This document shows, piece after piece, positions 1-8,569 of a stretch of DNA of 43,009 bases; position 1 is the stretch's first letter; every line of letters begins with the position of its first letter. The translations under genes were made by a program, and so were the position numbers. The DNA is from Acidobacteriota bacterium. GTDB lineage: Bacteria; Acidobacteriota; Terriglobia; Terriglobales; Acidobacteriaceae. A model generated the notes under the pieces. The model ran no database searches, was not told the DNA's origin, and saw only the letters and a program-made list of their open reading frames with translations. The DNA lies in assembly GCA_021851335.1 (NCBI GenBank), contig JAJZEA010000025.1, forward strand, positions 1 through 43,009, read 5' to 3'.

Positions 1-820
1 TGGCCTTGTGGCAGGCGGCGCAGAACTCCGGCGTGTGCATGAAGTCATGCATCACCGCCTGCGCGTGGCGCTTGGGATAACGCAGGATCATGGCATAGGG
101 CACCTCGCCCGGAATGCGCTTGCCGTCGCCGTCCACCATCACCGAAGGCACGCCGATCGTCAGGCTGGCGTTACCCTCCGGCGCGCCCACCTTCACCACC
201 GAGTGACAGGTCATGCAGGTCAGCCCATCGCCGTCCATCTCCGCGCGGTTCACCTGCGATTTTTCCGTCAGTCCGCCGCCGAGCACGGCAATCGGATTGT
301 GGCAGCTATCGCAGTGCCGCGCAAACGCGATGCCGCGCTTCGGGTCGTGAATCAACAGGTTCACGCTGCGCCGATAAAAGGGTGAGCGGAAGGAGTTTGC
401 GTGCAGGGATTCGCGCCACTGCCGATATGCGACCTGATGGCAGGCGCCGCAGTACTCGGCGCTGGGATAAGCGCCGGGCTGAAGGAATCCTTTGCTCTCG
501 ACCTGAATGTTGCCTGGCGTGAAGGGCTGCTGCGTGCCGTAGTGATAGTTGTAAGTGGGCGTTACCTGGGCGTTCCAGGCTGTGCGCGCGGCGGCCAGCT
601 TCTGCGCAGCTTCAGTCTCCCACTGCATGAGCGCCGCATGCTCGGCGGGCGTCTCCGGCGCTTCGGTGTAGCTGTCGGCCTGCGGCTGCGGGATCATGGT
701 GGGCTGCTGAGCGGCAGGCGGATTTTGTGCGGCCAGCGGCGTTACCCAGCCCAGCGCGAGCGCAATGACTGCCATGGGTATGGGTTTCATACCCCATCGT
801 ATGCTTCGGTTGTCGATCAT
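1..820 (-). CDS. Exported multihaem cytochrome c, 3' end cut by window edge
   Basis: About 273 residues are visible; the C-terminus lies beyond the left edge. Four CXXCH haem-attachment motifs are in frame: CGACH (437-451), CDSCH (299-313), CMTCH (203-217) and CAACH (8-22). The ATG at 820 gives an N-terminus with a basic stretch followed by a hydrophobic core ending near PLAAQ, a Sec signal, so the haems should be attached in the periplasm. An AAAGGA ribosome binding site lies 7 nt before this ATG; the in-frame ATG at 790 is a weaker alternative. The start lies 23 nt after the upstream CRTAC1 gene, so the two are probably co-transcribed. The protein resembles the cytochrome c554-like multihaem group and probably carries electrons; donor and acceptor cannot be read from the sequence. 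Multihaem nature is directly seen; physiological role is unknown. Confidence 0.85.
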   Translation of the reverse strand, partial: MIDNRSIRWGMKPIPMAVIALALGWVTPLAAQNPPAAQQPTMIPQPQADSYTEAPETPAEHAALMQWETEAAQKLAAARTAWNAQVTPTYNYHYGTQQPFTPGNIQVESKGFLQPGAYPSAEYCGACHQVAYRQWRESLHANSFRSPFYRRSVNLLIHDPKRGIAFARHCDSCHNPIAVLGGGLTEKSQVNRAEMDGDGLTCMTCHSVVKVGAPEGNASLTIGVPSVMVDGDGKRIPGEVPYAMILRYPKRHAQAVMHDFMHTPEFCAACHKA

Positions 821-843
821 CGTGCGATCCTTTACGCCTGCCG

Positions 844-2820
844 TTATTCTGCGGACCCGTTCTTTGCCGGATGGGTGGCTGTCTTGCTTCCGGTCTGCGC
901 TGCCGTATGCAGATTGACCGTTTTACTGGCGGGTTTGGCCATCTGGTCGTAAACGCTGGGCACGATGCCTTTGCCCTCTTCGATTGCAAAATAGCGATCG
1001 ATGCCGGGCAGCGTCACGGTCTGGCGCACGCCGTCGGGCCAGCGAATCTCCAGTTTCTGTACTGTGGTCGCCGCACCCAGCCCAAAGTGCAGGCGGAAGT
1101 CGTTGGAGGACTCAAAGCTGCCGCCGCTCATCACGTCTGCGCGCTGGCGCATGCCGTTGGCCGTCACCCACGCCGTTGTCCCGATGGCGTCGCGCGGACT
1201 TTTGCCAGCGCCGGTCAGCGCCAGTCCCACCCAGTGGTTGTGGTCATCGTTGACGTTGCGCAGCAGCACTGGGGTGTGGTCCAGACAGTTGATGACGACG
1301 TCGATCTTTCCGTCGTTGAAAAGATCGCCAAAGGCCGCGCCGCGCGCCGGAATGACATCGGCTAAGCCTGTGCCCTCGACGGCCGGCATGATCTCAAACT
1401 TGTGCCCATGATTCTCGTTGTGAAAGAGCAGAGGACGCTCGGCAAACGACGTTCCCCAATTGTGTTGATCCACCTGGGGGTAGACGTGTCCGCTGACGAA
1501 CATCAGGTCTTTCCAGCCGTCGTTGTCATAGTCGAGGAATGCCGTGCCCCAGCCGAGGAAGGGATAGGTTGGTCCGGCCATGCCCATTTGAGGCGCAACG
1601 TCGACAAAGTTGGCATCGCCTTCGTTGCGATAGAGCACTTTGTAATCGTCGGAAAAGGTTGTTGTGTAGATGTTGGCCTGACCGTTATTCCGGTAGTCGC
1701 CGACGGCAATGCCCATGCCGGCGGTCTCGCGCCCATCCTGGTTGAGCGCGAATCCGGAGTAGAAGCTGGCGTCCTCAAATGTCCCGTTGCCTTTGTTCAG
1801 GTAAAGATAATTCGGCGAGGAGTCGTCGGTGACGACGAGGTCCACCTTGCCGTCACCGTTGATATCCACAAAGGTGGACGAGAAGCCGTAATAGCGGTGC
1901 TTGTCCTCGACGCCGGCCTTTACGCTGACGTCGGTAAAGGTGCCGTCGCCGTTGTTGTGGAAGAGATGATCCGGCTCGCCGGGCAAGCCGCGCGGGCCAC
2001 ACATCGTGCGCGCTCCGCGGAACTGGCAGAAGGCAAAACCGACCTCCTTTGATCCGGAGATCGGCACGTGGTTCATGTCCCAGTGAATGTAGCCAGGCAC
2101 GAAGATGTCGAGCAGGCCGTCGCCGTCGTAGTCGCCAAAGCTGGGTCCGGTGGACCAGTTGCCCAGCGTAACTCCGGCTTTTTCGGCGACGTCGGTGAAG
2201 GTACCGTCGTGGTTGTTGTGATAGAGGCGATTCTTGCCGTAGTTGGCGACGTAAAGGTCGGGCCAGCCGTCGTTGTCATAGTCGCCGACGGCGACGCCAA
2301 AACCCCAGCGGTCATTGGTGACGCCGGCCTGGGCGGCGACATCGGTGAAGGTGCCGTCGTGGTTGTTGTGGAAGAGCGCGGCGTGTGGTGGGGTCATCTT
2401 GCCGCTCAACGCATCATAGGTCGAGCCATTCACGATGTAGATATCCAGCCAGCCATCGTGGTCATAGTCCAGCAGAGCAACACCGGAGCCGATCGTCTCA
2501 AGGATGAATGGCTTTTCGGGAGTCCCCATCGTATGCTTCCATACGGTGAGTCCGGCCTCCTTTGAGATGTCCTTGAAGATGACCGGACCGGTTTTAACGA
2601 ATCCGCCAGCGGTGATCGGACGCTTCTCAGAGTCCAGCACCGGCGCAAACTCACCTGCCGTCGCCGAACCGCCCTGCTGGCCACCGGCAATCGGCACCGG
2701 CTGCTTGTCTCCCGGCTGCTGCGCCGAAGTGCCAATCCCAACGCTCATCCAGATGCTTAGAGACAGAATCAGAGCTGAAAATGCGCGTCCCCGCGCTCCA
2801 GACAACACTGTGGAATTCAA
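844..2820 (-). CDS. Exported CRTAC1-family protein (FG-GAP repeats plus ASPIC/UnbV domain)
   Basis: This 658-residue protein starts with a signal peptide (hydrophobic core at about residues 15-32). Then come repeated FG-GAP/VCBS-type beta-propeller blades, each with a calcium-loop pattern such as DYDHDGWLD or DYDNDGWPD followed by LYHNNHDGTFTDV. The C-terminal 100 residues match the ASPIC/UnbV domain (IGTTAWV, LHFGLG, IRWPDGVRQ). The start codon is TTG at 2820: GAGG lies 7 nt upstream, and the next in-frame Met is within the signal core. Family members are secreted or surface beta-propellers, often encoded beside cytochromes in Acidobacteria and Planctomycetes, but no activity has been fixed for this group. 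The nucleotide repeats near 1930-2370 are only the coding signature of the blades. The gene leads a two-gene run with the multihaem cytochrome. Confidence 0.9.
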   Translation of the reverse strand: MNSTVLSGARGRAFSALILSLSIWMSVGIGTSAQQPGDKQPVPIAGGQQGGSATAGEFAPVLDSEKRPITAGGFVKTGPVIFKDISKEAGLTVWKHTMGTPEKPFILETIGSGVALLDYDHDGWLDIYIVNGSTYDALSGKMTPPHAALFHNNHDGTFTDVAAQAGVTNDRWGFGVAVGDYDNDGWPDLYVANYGKNRLYHNNHDGTFTDVAEKAGVTLGNWSTGPSFGDYDGDGLLDIFVPGYIHWDMNHVPISGSKEVGFAFCQFRGARTMCGPRGLPGEPDHLFHNNGDGTFTDVSVKAGVEDKHRYYGFSSTFVDINGDGKVDLVVTDDSSPNYLYLNKGNGTFEDASFYSGFALNQDGRETAGMGIAVGDYRNNGQANIYTTTFSDDYKVLYRNEGDANFVDVAPQMGMAGPTYPFLGWGTAFLDYDNDGWKDLMFVSGHVYPQVDQHNWGTSFAERPLLFHNENHGHKFEIMPAVEGTGLADVIPARGAAFGDLFNDGKIDVVINCLDHTPVLLRNVNDDHNHWVGLALTGAGKSPRDAIGTTAWVTANGMRQRADVMSGGSFESSNDFRLHFGLGAATTVQKLEIRWPDGVRQTVTLPGIDRYFAIEEGKGIVPSVYDQMAKPASKTVNLHTAAQTGSKTATHPAKNGSAE

Positions 2821-3087
2821 AAGCGGACCTCACTGCGGGGAAGTTTTCCTGCAAAGCAAGTATCGCGCTCCACGCAGGCTTCGTCTACTTGCCTTTGGCG
2901 GACAACAGGCCCCAACTTTCGGTGGATGACGGGTCTCGCTTATTCTGTGGAACAACGTATCGACCTTTCGCGTAATCTTCTTCATGGGGAGAAGAGTGCA
3001 TCCGGTGGCTGCCGCTTCTGCTTGCGAAGCAATCGCAATCATCCGTAGTTCACCCCGCGCTGGTCACTTTGCACAAGGAGCTGCATC

Positions 3088-3276
3088 ATGCGCCTGATTC
3101 TGGCTATTCTTGTCCCCTGGCTCCAGTTTTTCACCATTGGACGACCGTTTGCGGGCATCGTCTGCCTCGTTCTTCAGGTTACGCTCGTCGGCTGGATTCC
3201 GGCGGCGATCTGGTCGGTCTACGCGCTGAGCCAGTACAAGACGGACCAGAAGATTCGCCGCGCCTTCTATCGCTGA
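3088..3276 (+). CDS. YqaE/Pmp3-family small membrane protein
   Basis: A 62-residue protein with two hydrophobic segments (about residues 3-18 and 22-47) around a central GRPFAGIVCL turn, ending in a charged tail. The arrangement LILAILVPWLQ, GW-IP and a final ALY/VYAL-type segment fits the Pmp3/YqaE (UPF0057) family, which sits in the cytoplasmic membrane and is linked in other organisms to salt and membrane-potential stress. AAGGAG lies 7 nt before the ATG. The gene stands alone, divergent from the CRTAC1 gene and convergent with recA. The 267 bp between 2820 and 3088 should hold both divergent promoters, but no convincing -35/-10 pair was recognised there. Confidence 0.75.
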   Translation: MRLILAILVPWLQFFTIGRPFAGIVCLVLQVTLVGWIPAAIWSVYALSQYKTDQKIRRAFYR

Positions 3277-3311
3277 AGCCATCCAAACCTGTCGAGCAGA
3301 ACCGCGAACGC

Positions 3312-3358
3312 AAAACGGCCTGCGGTGCAAGCACCGCAGGCCGTTTTGTTCCTTTTGT
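3312..3358. terminator. Bidirectional rho-independent terminator between the Pmp3 gene and recA
   Basis: A perfect 17-bp inverted repeat (3312-3328 with 3331-3347, 2-nt AA spacer; arms AAAACGGCCTGCGGTGC and its complement) is flanked by A-rich sequence on the left and GTTCCTTTT on the right. The T-tract at the end of each arm lets it act in both directions, serving the plus-strand Pmp3 gene (ends 3276) and the minus-strand recA (ends 3369). Confidence 0.92.
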
Positions 3359-3368
3359 GAGACAGGGC

Positions 3369-4448
3369 TTACCGCTTGCCGCGGACCACTGCCTGGGCGA
3401 CTGCTTCGCCGTCTTCGGGCACCGGTGGAACTTCCGTCTTGGCATTTGCGGCACCAATGCCAAGCTTTTGCCGTACCTGCGCGTCCATCTTCACAAAAAC
3501 CTCGCGGTTGTCCTTGAGGAAGGTGCGCACGTTCTCGCGTCCCTGCCCGATGCGTTCGCCGGAGTAGCTGTACCACGCGCCGGATTTCTCCACGATATTG
3601 TGCAGCACGGCCAGGTCGAGCACGTCGCCTTCGCGCGAGATGCCTTCGCCGTAGAGGATGTCGAACTCGGCTTCGCGGAAGGGCGCGGCAACCTTGTTCT
3701 TCACGATCTTGACCTTGGTGCGCGAACCGACGACGACGTCGCCTTCCTTCACTGCGGCGATGCGGCGAATATCCACACGCACCGAGGAGTAGAACTTGAG
3801 CGCGCGACCGCCGGTGGTCGTCTCCGGATTGCCGAACATGACGCCGATCTTCTCGCGAATCTGGTTGATGAAGATGAGGCTGGTGCGGGACTTCGAGACT
3901 GTGCCGGTAAGCTTGCGCAGGGCCTGGGACATGAGCCGCGCCTGCAGGCCGACGTGGGAGTCGCCCATCTCGCCGTCCAGTTCGGCCTTGGGCACGAGTG
4001 CGGCGACGGAGTCGACAACGAGTACGTCGATGGCTCCGGAGCGAACGAGGGCTTCAGTGATCTCAAGGGCCTGCTCGCCGTAATCGGGCTGGGAGATGAG
4101 CAGGTTGTCGGTATCGACGCCGAGCTTTTTGGCATAGATCGGGTCCAGCGCGTGCTCGGCATCCACAAAAGCCGCCAGTCCGCCCGCCTTCTGCGCCTCG
4201 GCGATGATCTGGAGGGTGATGGTCGTCTTGCCGGAGCTTTCCGGGCCGTAAATCTCGATTACACGCCCGCGCGGCACACCGCCGACGCCCAGCGCCGCGT
4301 CAAAGCTGATCGATCCGGTCGAGATCACCGAGATCGGCACAATCGCCTCACGCGCGCCCAGCCGCATGATCGAACCTTTGCCAAACTGCTTTTCAATCTG
4401 CGAAAGCGCGCTTTCTACCGCCCGCGCCCGATCATCGGCTGCTGCCAT
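3369..4448 (-). CDS. recA: Recombinase RecA
   Basis: A full-length 359-residue RecA, the ATP-dependent strand-exchange protein of homologous recombination and, in many bacteria, the co-protease of the SOS response. The Walker A motif GPESSGKTT spans residues 68-76. A Walker B-type LVVDSVAAL follows, then the L1/L2 DNA-binding loop area with [22 protein letters not shown], the most conserved RecA stretch. The C-terminus is short and partly acidic ([11 protein letters not shown]). The ATG at 4448 has GGAG 9 nt upstream. The gene is monocistronic here: there is no recX next to it and the downstream side ends in the strong terminator at 3312-3358. No recognisable LexA operator was found upstream, but the LexA site of this lineage is not known to me, so SOS control is left open. 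Confidence 0.98.
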   Translation of the reverse strand: MAAADDRARAVESALSQIEKQFGKGSIMRLGAREAIVPISVISTGSISFDAALGVGGVPRGRVIEIYGPESSGKTTITLQIIAEAQKAGGLAAFVDAEHALDPIYAKKLGVDTDNLLISQPDYGEQALEITEALVRSGAIDVLVVDSVAALVPKAELDGEMGDSHVGLQARLMSQALRKLTGTVSKSRTSLIFINQIREKIGVMFGNPETTTGGRALKFYSSVRVDIRRIAAVKEGDVVVGSRTKVKIVKNKVAAPFREAEFDILYGEGISREGDVLDLAVLHNIVEKSGAWYSYSGERIGQGRENVRTFLKDNREVFVKMDAQVRQKLGIGAANAKTEVPPVPEDGEAVAQAVVRGKR

Positions 4449-4681
4449 GGGGAGTGTCTCCTGTCTGATTCAGCAATCGCTCCTGAAGACACGCGGGCAA
4501 TGCCGCTGCTGAAGGAGAGAAATGCTTTCCGGTTCAACGGAATTCTAGCAGTAGTCAGGCTTTGCATACTACCGAGGCCAGAATTGGCGGATTTTGGATG
4601 AAACGAAGAGAGCCTGGAAGCACGATTGAAGAATCGGGGCAGGCAGAAGCTCGTATGTTTCCGAGAGCGCAAAGCTCCTGC

Positions 4682-5143
4682 TCAGTGGCTTTCGGCCAGT
4701 TCCCAGGGGCGCGCGGGAGCCGCAACGGAGGTTTCGCGGCCCTTTACGCGGTCATATTGATAGAGGTCGCTGGTGGTGCCGAGCGATTCGTTGTAGAGGC
4801 TGACTCCGCCGCTGACGACGGTTAACTCTTCGGTGAAACGATGAATGGCGCGGAGCTGGTCGGCGGTGGCGGGAAGCTCGAAGCGGCTGACTTGAAGGAA
4901 TTTCTGGTAGCCGCGATCGAGCAGCCGGGCAATCTCGCCGGCGATGGCCACGCCCGGACGCTCGCGATAGGCAAAGATTGCGCCCGCGGTGTCGTTCGTG
5001 TCTCCGTCGTGCGGATAAAGGACAGCGGCACAGCCGTACTTCTGGACGCGCAGGCCAACGGGTGTTTCGGCGACTTCAAACTCATGCTGCCGCAGGGCTG
5101 CGATCGCTTCTGCAACGCTGGCTTTGACAATCTTCCGGTTCAT
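4682..5143 (-). CDS. Hypothetical protein, 153 aa, soluble
   Basis: I do not recognise this family. The ATG at 5143 (MNRKIVKASV) is chosen because GGGAG lies 7 nt upstream; the open frame continues further up, but that part has no ribosome binding site. The protein has no signal peptide or membrane segment. An N-terminal alpha/beta-looking part (about residues 1-60, with VGLRVQKYGCAAVLYPHDGD) is followed by a helical middle (GEIARLLDRGYQKFLQVSRFELPATADQLRAIHRFTEE, broken by short turns) and a polar tail. It lies upstream of, and divergent from, the JAMM peptidase gene. Codon usage is like that of the neighbours, so it is probably a real, conserved gene of the lineage. No function is proposed. 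Confidence 0.6.
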   Translation of the reverse strand: MNRKIVKASVAEAIAALRQHEFEVAETPVGLRVQKYGCAAVLYPHDGDTNDTAGAIFAYRERPGVAIAGEIARLLDRGYQKFLQVSRFELPATADQLRAIHRFTEELTVVSGGVSLYNESLGTTSDLYQYDRVKGRETSVAAPARPWELAESH

Positions 5144-5316
5144 CGTGGTGCTCCCTTTTGTTTGGCGAGATGCGGTTCGTGTGTGGGCGTTTCTGGCCCA
5201 AATCCGCCGGGACTCGTAATCTAACCTTAGCCTTATCGGCACAAGGACTAATAGCATTTACTGTCGCATACGGCTCCAGCACGCTGCAACGAAAAGAAAA
5301 GTCGAGGATCGGCAAG

Positions 5317-5784
5317 TTGTTGAAGATCGGTGAATCAGCATACCGAAAGGTGATACAGGAGGCTCGGCTGGCATGGCCGCTGGAGTGCTGTGGCGCGCTG
5401 CTGGGGAGGCGTAGCCGAGGGCTGGTGCAGGTTTTAGAGGCGCTGCCCGCTGTCTGTGCGGAGACAGAGACGGCGCAGGATCGATTTCGGATCTCCGGGC
5501 AGGATATGGTTCGATTTCAGGCGCAGGCGGAGCGGATGGGGCAGGAGATGGTGGGGTTTTATCACTCGCATCCCGTCCTGCAGACGGCTCCAGATGCAGC
5601 CGGGCATCTGGACGCGCCACCGACTCCCTCGCAGGCTGATCTGGAGGGTGCGACGTGGACGGATTGCTTTACGTTGATCGTGAGCATGGCGGAGGATGGC
5701 AGGAGCGCTGTGGGCTGCTATTTTCTGACCGGCGACTCGCTGGCGACGCGCGCGCTGGTTGCTGTGCCGCTGGAGTTGACGTAG
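5317..5784 (+). CDS. JAMM/MPN+ metallopeptidase (Mec/JAB family)
   Basis: A 155-residue single-domain JAB1/MPN/Mov34 zinc peptidase. The JAMM signature is complete: the glutamate in LECCGALLG near the N-terminus, then HSHP (GFYHSHP), and PSQAD, giving the H-x-H-P...S-x-x-D zinc site. Bacterial relatives such as Mec of actinomycetes cut peptides or adducts off the C-terminus of ubiquitin-like sulfur carriers. The open frame reaches 5158, but the family N-terminus (LKIGESAYRKVIQEARLAWPLECCG) begins at TTG 5317 or TTG 5320; GAGG at 5304-5307 lies 9 nt before 5317. The gene is followed after 79 nt by the E1-like/rhodanese gene on the same strand, which supports a role in sulfur transfer. The substrate is not encoded nearby. 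Confidence 0.85.
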   Translation: MLKIGESAYRKVIQEARLAWPLECCGALLGRRSRGLVQVLEALPAVCAETETAQDRFRISGQDMVRFQAQAERMGQEMVGFYHSHPVLQTAPDAAGHLDAPPTPSQADLEGATWTDCFTLIVSMAEDGRSAVGCYFLTGDSLATRALVAVPLELT

Positions 5785-5863
5785 ATTGTGCCTGGTTTGG
5801 CGACCTGGACGACCTGGAGGGTGGCGCGGCTGACGGCGCGCTCCTACAATTCAGGAAGAAGCG

Positions 5864-7063
5864 ATGCGTGAGCGAGCAAAATCCGAAGAGCCGGGCGACG
5901 TGCAGTGGCCCGGCCTGACCGCAGAGGAGCAGCAGCGGTATGCGCGGCATCTGACTTTGCCGGAAGTGGGCGAGGCAGGCCAGAAAAAGCTGAAGGCTGC
6001 GCGGGTGCTGTGCGTTGGGCTGGGCGGACTTGGCTCGCCGGTGGCGCTGTATCTGGCGGCTGCGGGAGTGGGTACGCTGGGGCTGGTGGACGGCGACCGC
6101 GTGGACAGGACGAATCTGCAACGGCAAGTGCTTCATTCAACGCCGGATGTTGGCGATTTGAAGATTGATTCGGCGCGGCGCAAGCTGGAGGCCCTGAATC
6201 CGGCGGTGAGGATTGAAGCGCACCCGATCATGCTGCGCGCCTCGAATGCGCTGGAACTGATTGCCGGCTATGACGTGGTGGTGGACGGAACGGACAACTT
6301 TGCCACGCGCTATCTGGTGAACGACGCCTGTGTGCTGGCGGGCAAGCCCAATGTGTATGGCAGCATCTTCCGGTTTGAAGGCCAGGCAAGCGTCTTTGCT
6401 CATGGGGAGGGTCCGTGCTATCGGTGTCTTTATCCGGAGCCGCCGCCACCGGGCATGATTCCCGATTGTGCCGAAGGCGGTGTGCTGGGTGTGCTGCCGG
6501 GGATGATTGGAACGATTCAGGCGACGGAGGCGATCAAGCTCATTCTTGGCCTGGAAGGCACACTGACGGGCAGGCTGCTGATTGCCGACGCGCTGGCCAT
6601 GCGATTTCACACACTGGCGTTACGCCGCAATCCGGAGTGCCCGGTCTGCGGCGAGACGCCTACCATTCATACACTGATCGAGTATCAGGAACTGTGCGGG
6701 TGGATGAGCCATCCGCGCGACGAAAAGGAGATGCCATTGAAGAACGGAATTCCACAGATCACGGTTCACGAGTTGAAGCGACGCCGCGAGGCGCAGGAAC
6801 CCCATCTGCTGCTGGATGTGCGCGAGCCGTGGGAACATGCCGTGGCCAATATCGGAGGCCGCCTGATGCCGCAGGGCGAAGTGGCAGCGCGGCTGCATGA
6901 ACTGGATCGCGACCAGGAGATTGTGGTGCACTGCCACGGCGGGGTCCGCAGCCAGCGCATTGCAGAGCTGCTGCGACAGAATGGCTTTGAGCGCGTGAGC
7001 AACCTGGCCGGCGGTATCCACGCGTGGTCGGTGGAGATTGACCCGAAGGTGCCTACCTACTGA
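5864..7063 (+). CDS. moeB: MoeB/ThiF-type adenylyltransferase fused to rhodanese domain
   Basis: This 399-residue protein has the MOCS3/MoeZ layout. The N-terminal E1-like domain carries the nucleotide site GLGGLGSP (residues 52-59), the zinc cysteine pairs CYRC and CPVC, and Cys202 in PDCAEGGVLG, the conserved E1-type cysteine. The C-terminal rhodanese domain (from about residue 298) has LLLDVREPWEH and the active loop HCHGGVRS with Cys357, the persulfide-forming residue. Family members adenylate the C-terminal Gly of a ThiS/MoaD/CysO-type carrier and sulfurate it for molybdopterin, thiamine or cysteine synthesis. AGGA lies just before the ATG. The adjoining JAMM peptidase suggests the two process the same carrier. 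It could be named moeB or moeZ; which pathway it serves cannot be settled from the window. Confidence 0.93.
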   Translation: MRERAKSEEPGDVQWPGLTAEEQQRYARHLTLPEVGEAGQKKLKAARVLCVGLGGLGSPVALYLAAAGVGTLGLVDGDRVDRTNLQRQVLHSTPDVGDLKIDSARRKLEALNPAVRIEAHPIMLRASNALELIAGYDVVVDGTDNFATRYLVNDACVLAGKPNVYGSIFRFEGQASVFAHGEGPCYRCLYPEPPPPGMIPDCAEGGVLGVLPGMIGTIQATEAIKLILGLEGTLTGRLLIADALAMRFHTLALRRNPECPVCGETPTIHTLIEYQELCGWMSHPRDEKEMPLKNGIPQITVHELKRRREAQEPHLLLDVREPWEHAVANIGGRLMPQGEVAARLHELDRDQEIVVHCHGGVRSQRIAELLRQNGFERVSNLAGGIHAWSVEIDPKVPTY

Positions 7064-7138
7064 TGGGCGAAACATATAACCCGGCTCGGCGACTCAGCCA
7101 GCCCGGCGCAACAGGTGATGTTGCCGTTTTTCTCCCTT

Positions 7139-7176
7139 GCGGGCTGCCGACAATTTGCAGTTTTCTGGCAGCCCGC
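7139..7176. terminator. Possible shared terminator hairpin between moeB and the VWFA gene
   Basis: A perfect 10-bp stem GCGGGCTGCC (7139-7148) / GGCAGCCCGC (7167-7176) with an 18-nt loop sits in the 126-bp gap between two convergent genes. No T-tract follows in either direction, so it is not a standard rho-independent terminator. The position still suggests a role in 3'-end formation. Confidence 0.4.
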
Positions 7177-7189
7177 TGAGGGATTCTGG

Positions 7190-8254
7190 TTATTGGCCGC
7201 TGTAGAAGCCGGTGCGGGTGCGGACGGTGAGGCCCGGTTTGTCCACCTTGATCGTCAGACTGTGGTACTGGTCTGGCTTGCCGTCCAGCGGCGAGGCAAA
7301 GGCGAGGAAGTAGGATTTGTTGGCGTCCTGAGCGCCGCGAGCGATGGTTGCGGCCAGATCTGTGGCGCCAGAGAAGGCAAACGCCTCGCCGCCTGTTTTG
7401 ACGGAGAGCGCTTGAACCGAAAAGCTGCCGACAGGGGTGTGCATCGGGTTGGTGACGGGCTTCAAATAGAGGACGTAATCTTCCCATTCGACGGTGCGCT
7501 CATCGGGCGTGCGCGCGGATTCGACGGAGTAAAAGGTGACGCGGGCGTGGCGTGAGGCCGAGAGCAGCGCGGTAAGCGTGGTGAAGAAAGTCTGCTCCTG
7601 CTTGCGGTCGGCAAAGCTTTGCGTGTTCATCATGAGCGGCCATCCGCGCCCGATCCAGATGACGAGCTTGTGGCCGGGCAGGGTGGACTCGTGGGCGAGG
7701 AATGCGCCGACCGCGTTGAGCGAGGCTTGCAGGCGGTCCGTGAGATTGTAAAAGCCCTCGATCTTGAGATAGGGGCGCTCGGAGGCTTCAGCGGCATGGA
7801 GCTGCTGGGCGAGCTGGCTGCTGTCGGTGGAGGGGCCGGCAACCAGAACAAGCCCTTTGCCGTCAAAGTGATAGATGGAAACGGGCGTGGTGAGCCTGCC
7901 GTCATTCATGCGGAGAAAATCTTCTGTGCACTGGCGAATGTAGCCGATGCGCAGATCCGGAGTGTTCACGTTGTCGAGGACGATATCGACGGAATCGGGT
8001 GGTGTGGGTTTGGCGCCTGGAACACTGGCGATGTGAGGCGGCTCGAAGGCCAGGACCTTGCGCGGCGCGCCGTTATCGAGCACCGTGAAGTCGCTGGCTT
8101 GAAGATTGGTGATGCGATGGCCGCTGGCATCCGTGACGATCAGGTCCGTGGCGACGATCTGGGATTTGGGTTGGGTCTGGGCGAAGACGAAGCTGGCGGT
8201 GAGCGCAGGGATCAGCGCGAGGGCGCGGCGCGAAACGGATCGAGACGACAACAT
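7190..8254 (-). CDS. Exported VWFA-related protein of the acidobacterial type (TIGR03436-like)
   Basis: This 354-residue protein has an N-terminal signal peptide (RRALALIPALTASFVFA). The mature part opens with a short beta domain (DLIVTDASGHRITNLQASDFTVLDNG) typical of the VWFA-related Acidobacterial family, followed by a von Willebrand factor A fold. The metal-site segment reads VDIVLDNVNT rather than a classical DxSxS MIDAS, as is common in this family. It ends with YFLAFASPLDGKPDQYHSLTIKVDKPGLTVRTRTGFY, a conserved family ending. GGGAGG lies close upstream of the ATG at 8254. Such proteins occur in many copies per acidobacterial genome and their role is not known. The gene is alone, convergent with moeB and divergent from pncA. 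It is the best single lineage marker in the window. Confidence 0.88.
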   Translation of the reverse strand: MLSSRSVSRRALALIPALTASFVFAQTQPKSQIVATDLIVTDASGHRITNLQASDFTVLDNGAPRKVLAFEPPHIASVPGAKPTPPDSVDIVLDNVNTPDLRIGYIRQCTEDFLRMNDGRLTTPVSIYHFDGKGLVLVAGPSTDSSQLAQQLHAAEASERPYLKIEGFYNLTDRLQASLNAVGAFLAHESTLPGHKLVIWIGRGWPLMMNTQSFADRKQEQTFFTTLTALLSASRHARVTFYSVESARTPDERTVEWEDYVLYLKPVTNPMHTPVGSFSVQALSVKTGGEAFAFSGATDLAATIARGAQDANKSYFLAFASPLDGKPDQYHSLTIKVDKPGLTVRTRTGFYSGQ

Positions 8255-8299
8255 GCAAGAACCTCCCAGAGCGTAGAGCGCGTTTCATTCATACAGAAG

Positions 8300-8335
8300 G
8301 CCCAGGTAGAAAAGCTTGAGTAGAAAAGCCTGGGC
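8300..8335. repeat. Short palindrome with internal 14-nt direct repeat
   Basis: GCCCAGG (8300-8306) and CCTGGGC (8329-8335) form inverted arms. Between them GTAGAAAAGC occurs twice, 14 nt apart (8306-8315 and 8320-8329). The layout could be an operator or a decayed repeat; nothing shows which. Confidence 0.4.
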
Positions 8336-8569
8336 AGTCAAACCTATGCAGAAATCCCCGGAAACGATCGGTATCGGACCCGCCATCGAAGCTGGGCAGA
8401 CGAATGCACGAGGGCATCGATGGAACACGGTCCGGACTGACCTACCGACGCAGAAATCGGCAGCTTGACGCAATCAGCCCATCGGATAAGACACGAGGAT
8501 GGCCGCCGGAGTTGTGTGGCGGCAAAAGATTTTTGGCGTAAAGTTTTGACAGCAGCAACAGCGGGGAGA

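Noticed and set aside
1930..2370. Regularly spaced DNA repeats resembling a repeat array
   Set aside because: They encode the repeated blade motif HNNxDGTFTDV of the CRTAC1 protein and are in frame with it; there are no spacers, so this is not a CRISPR array.
3069..4601. A 510-residue open frame antisense to recA
   Set aside because: It follows the high-GC third-position pattern of recA on the other strand. It has no domain and no sensible start, and overlaps a certain gene completely.
8546..8551. TTGACA box upstream of pncA
   Set aside because: No -10 hexamer at 16-18 nt spacing, so no promoter is called.
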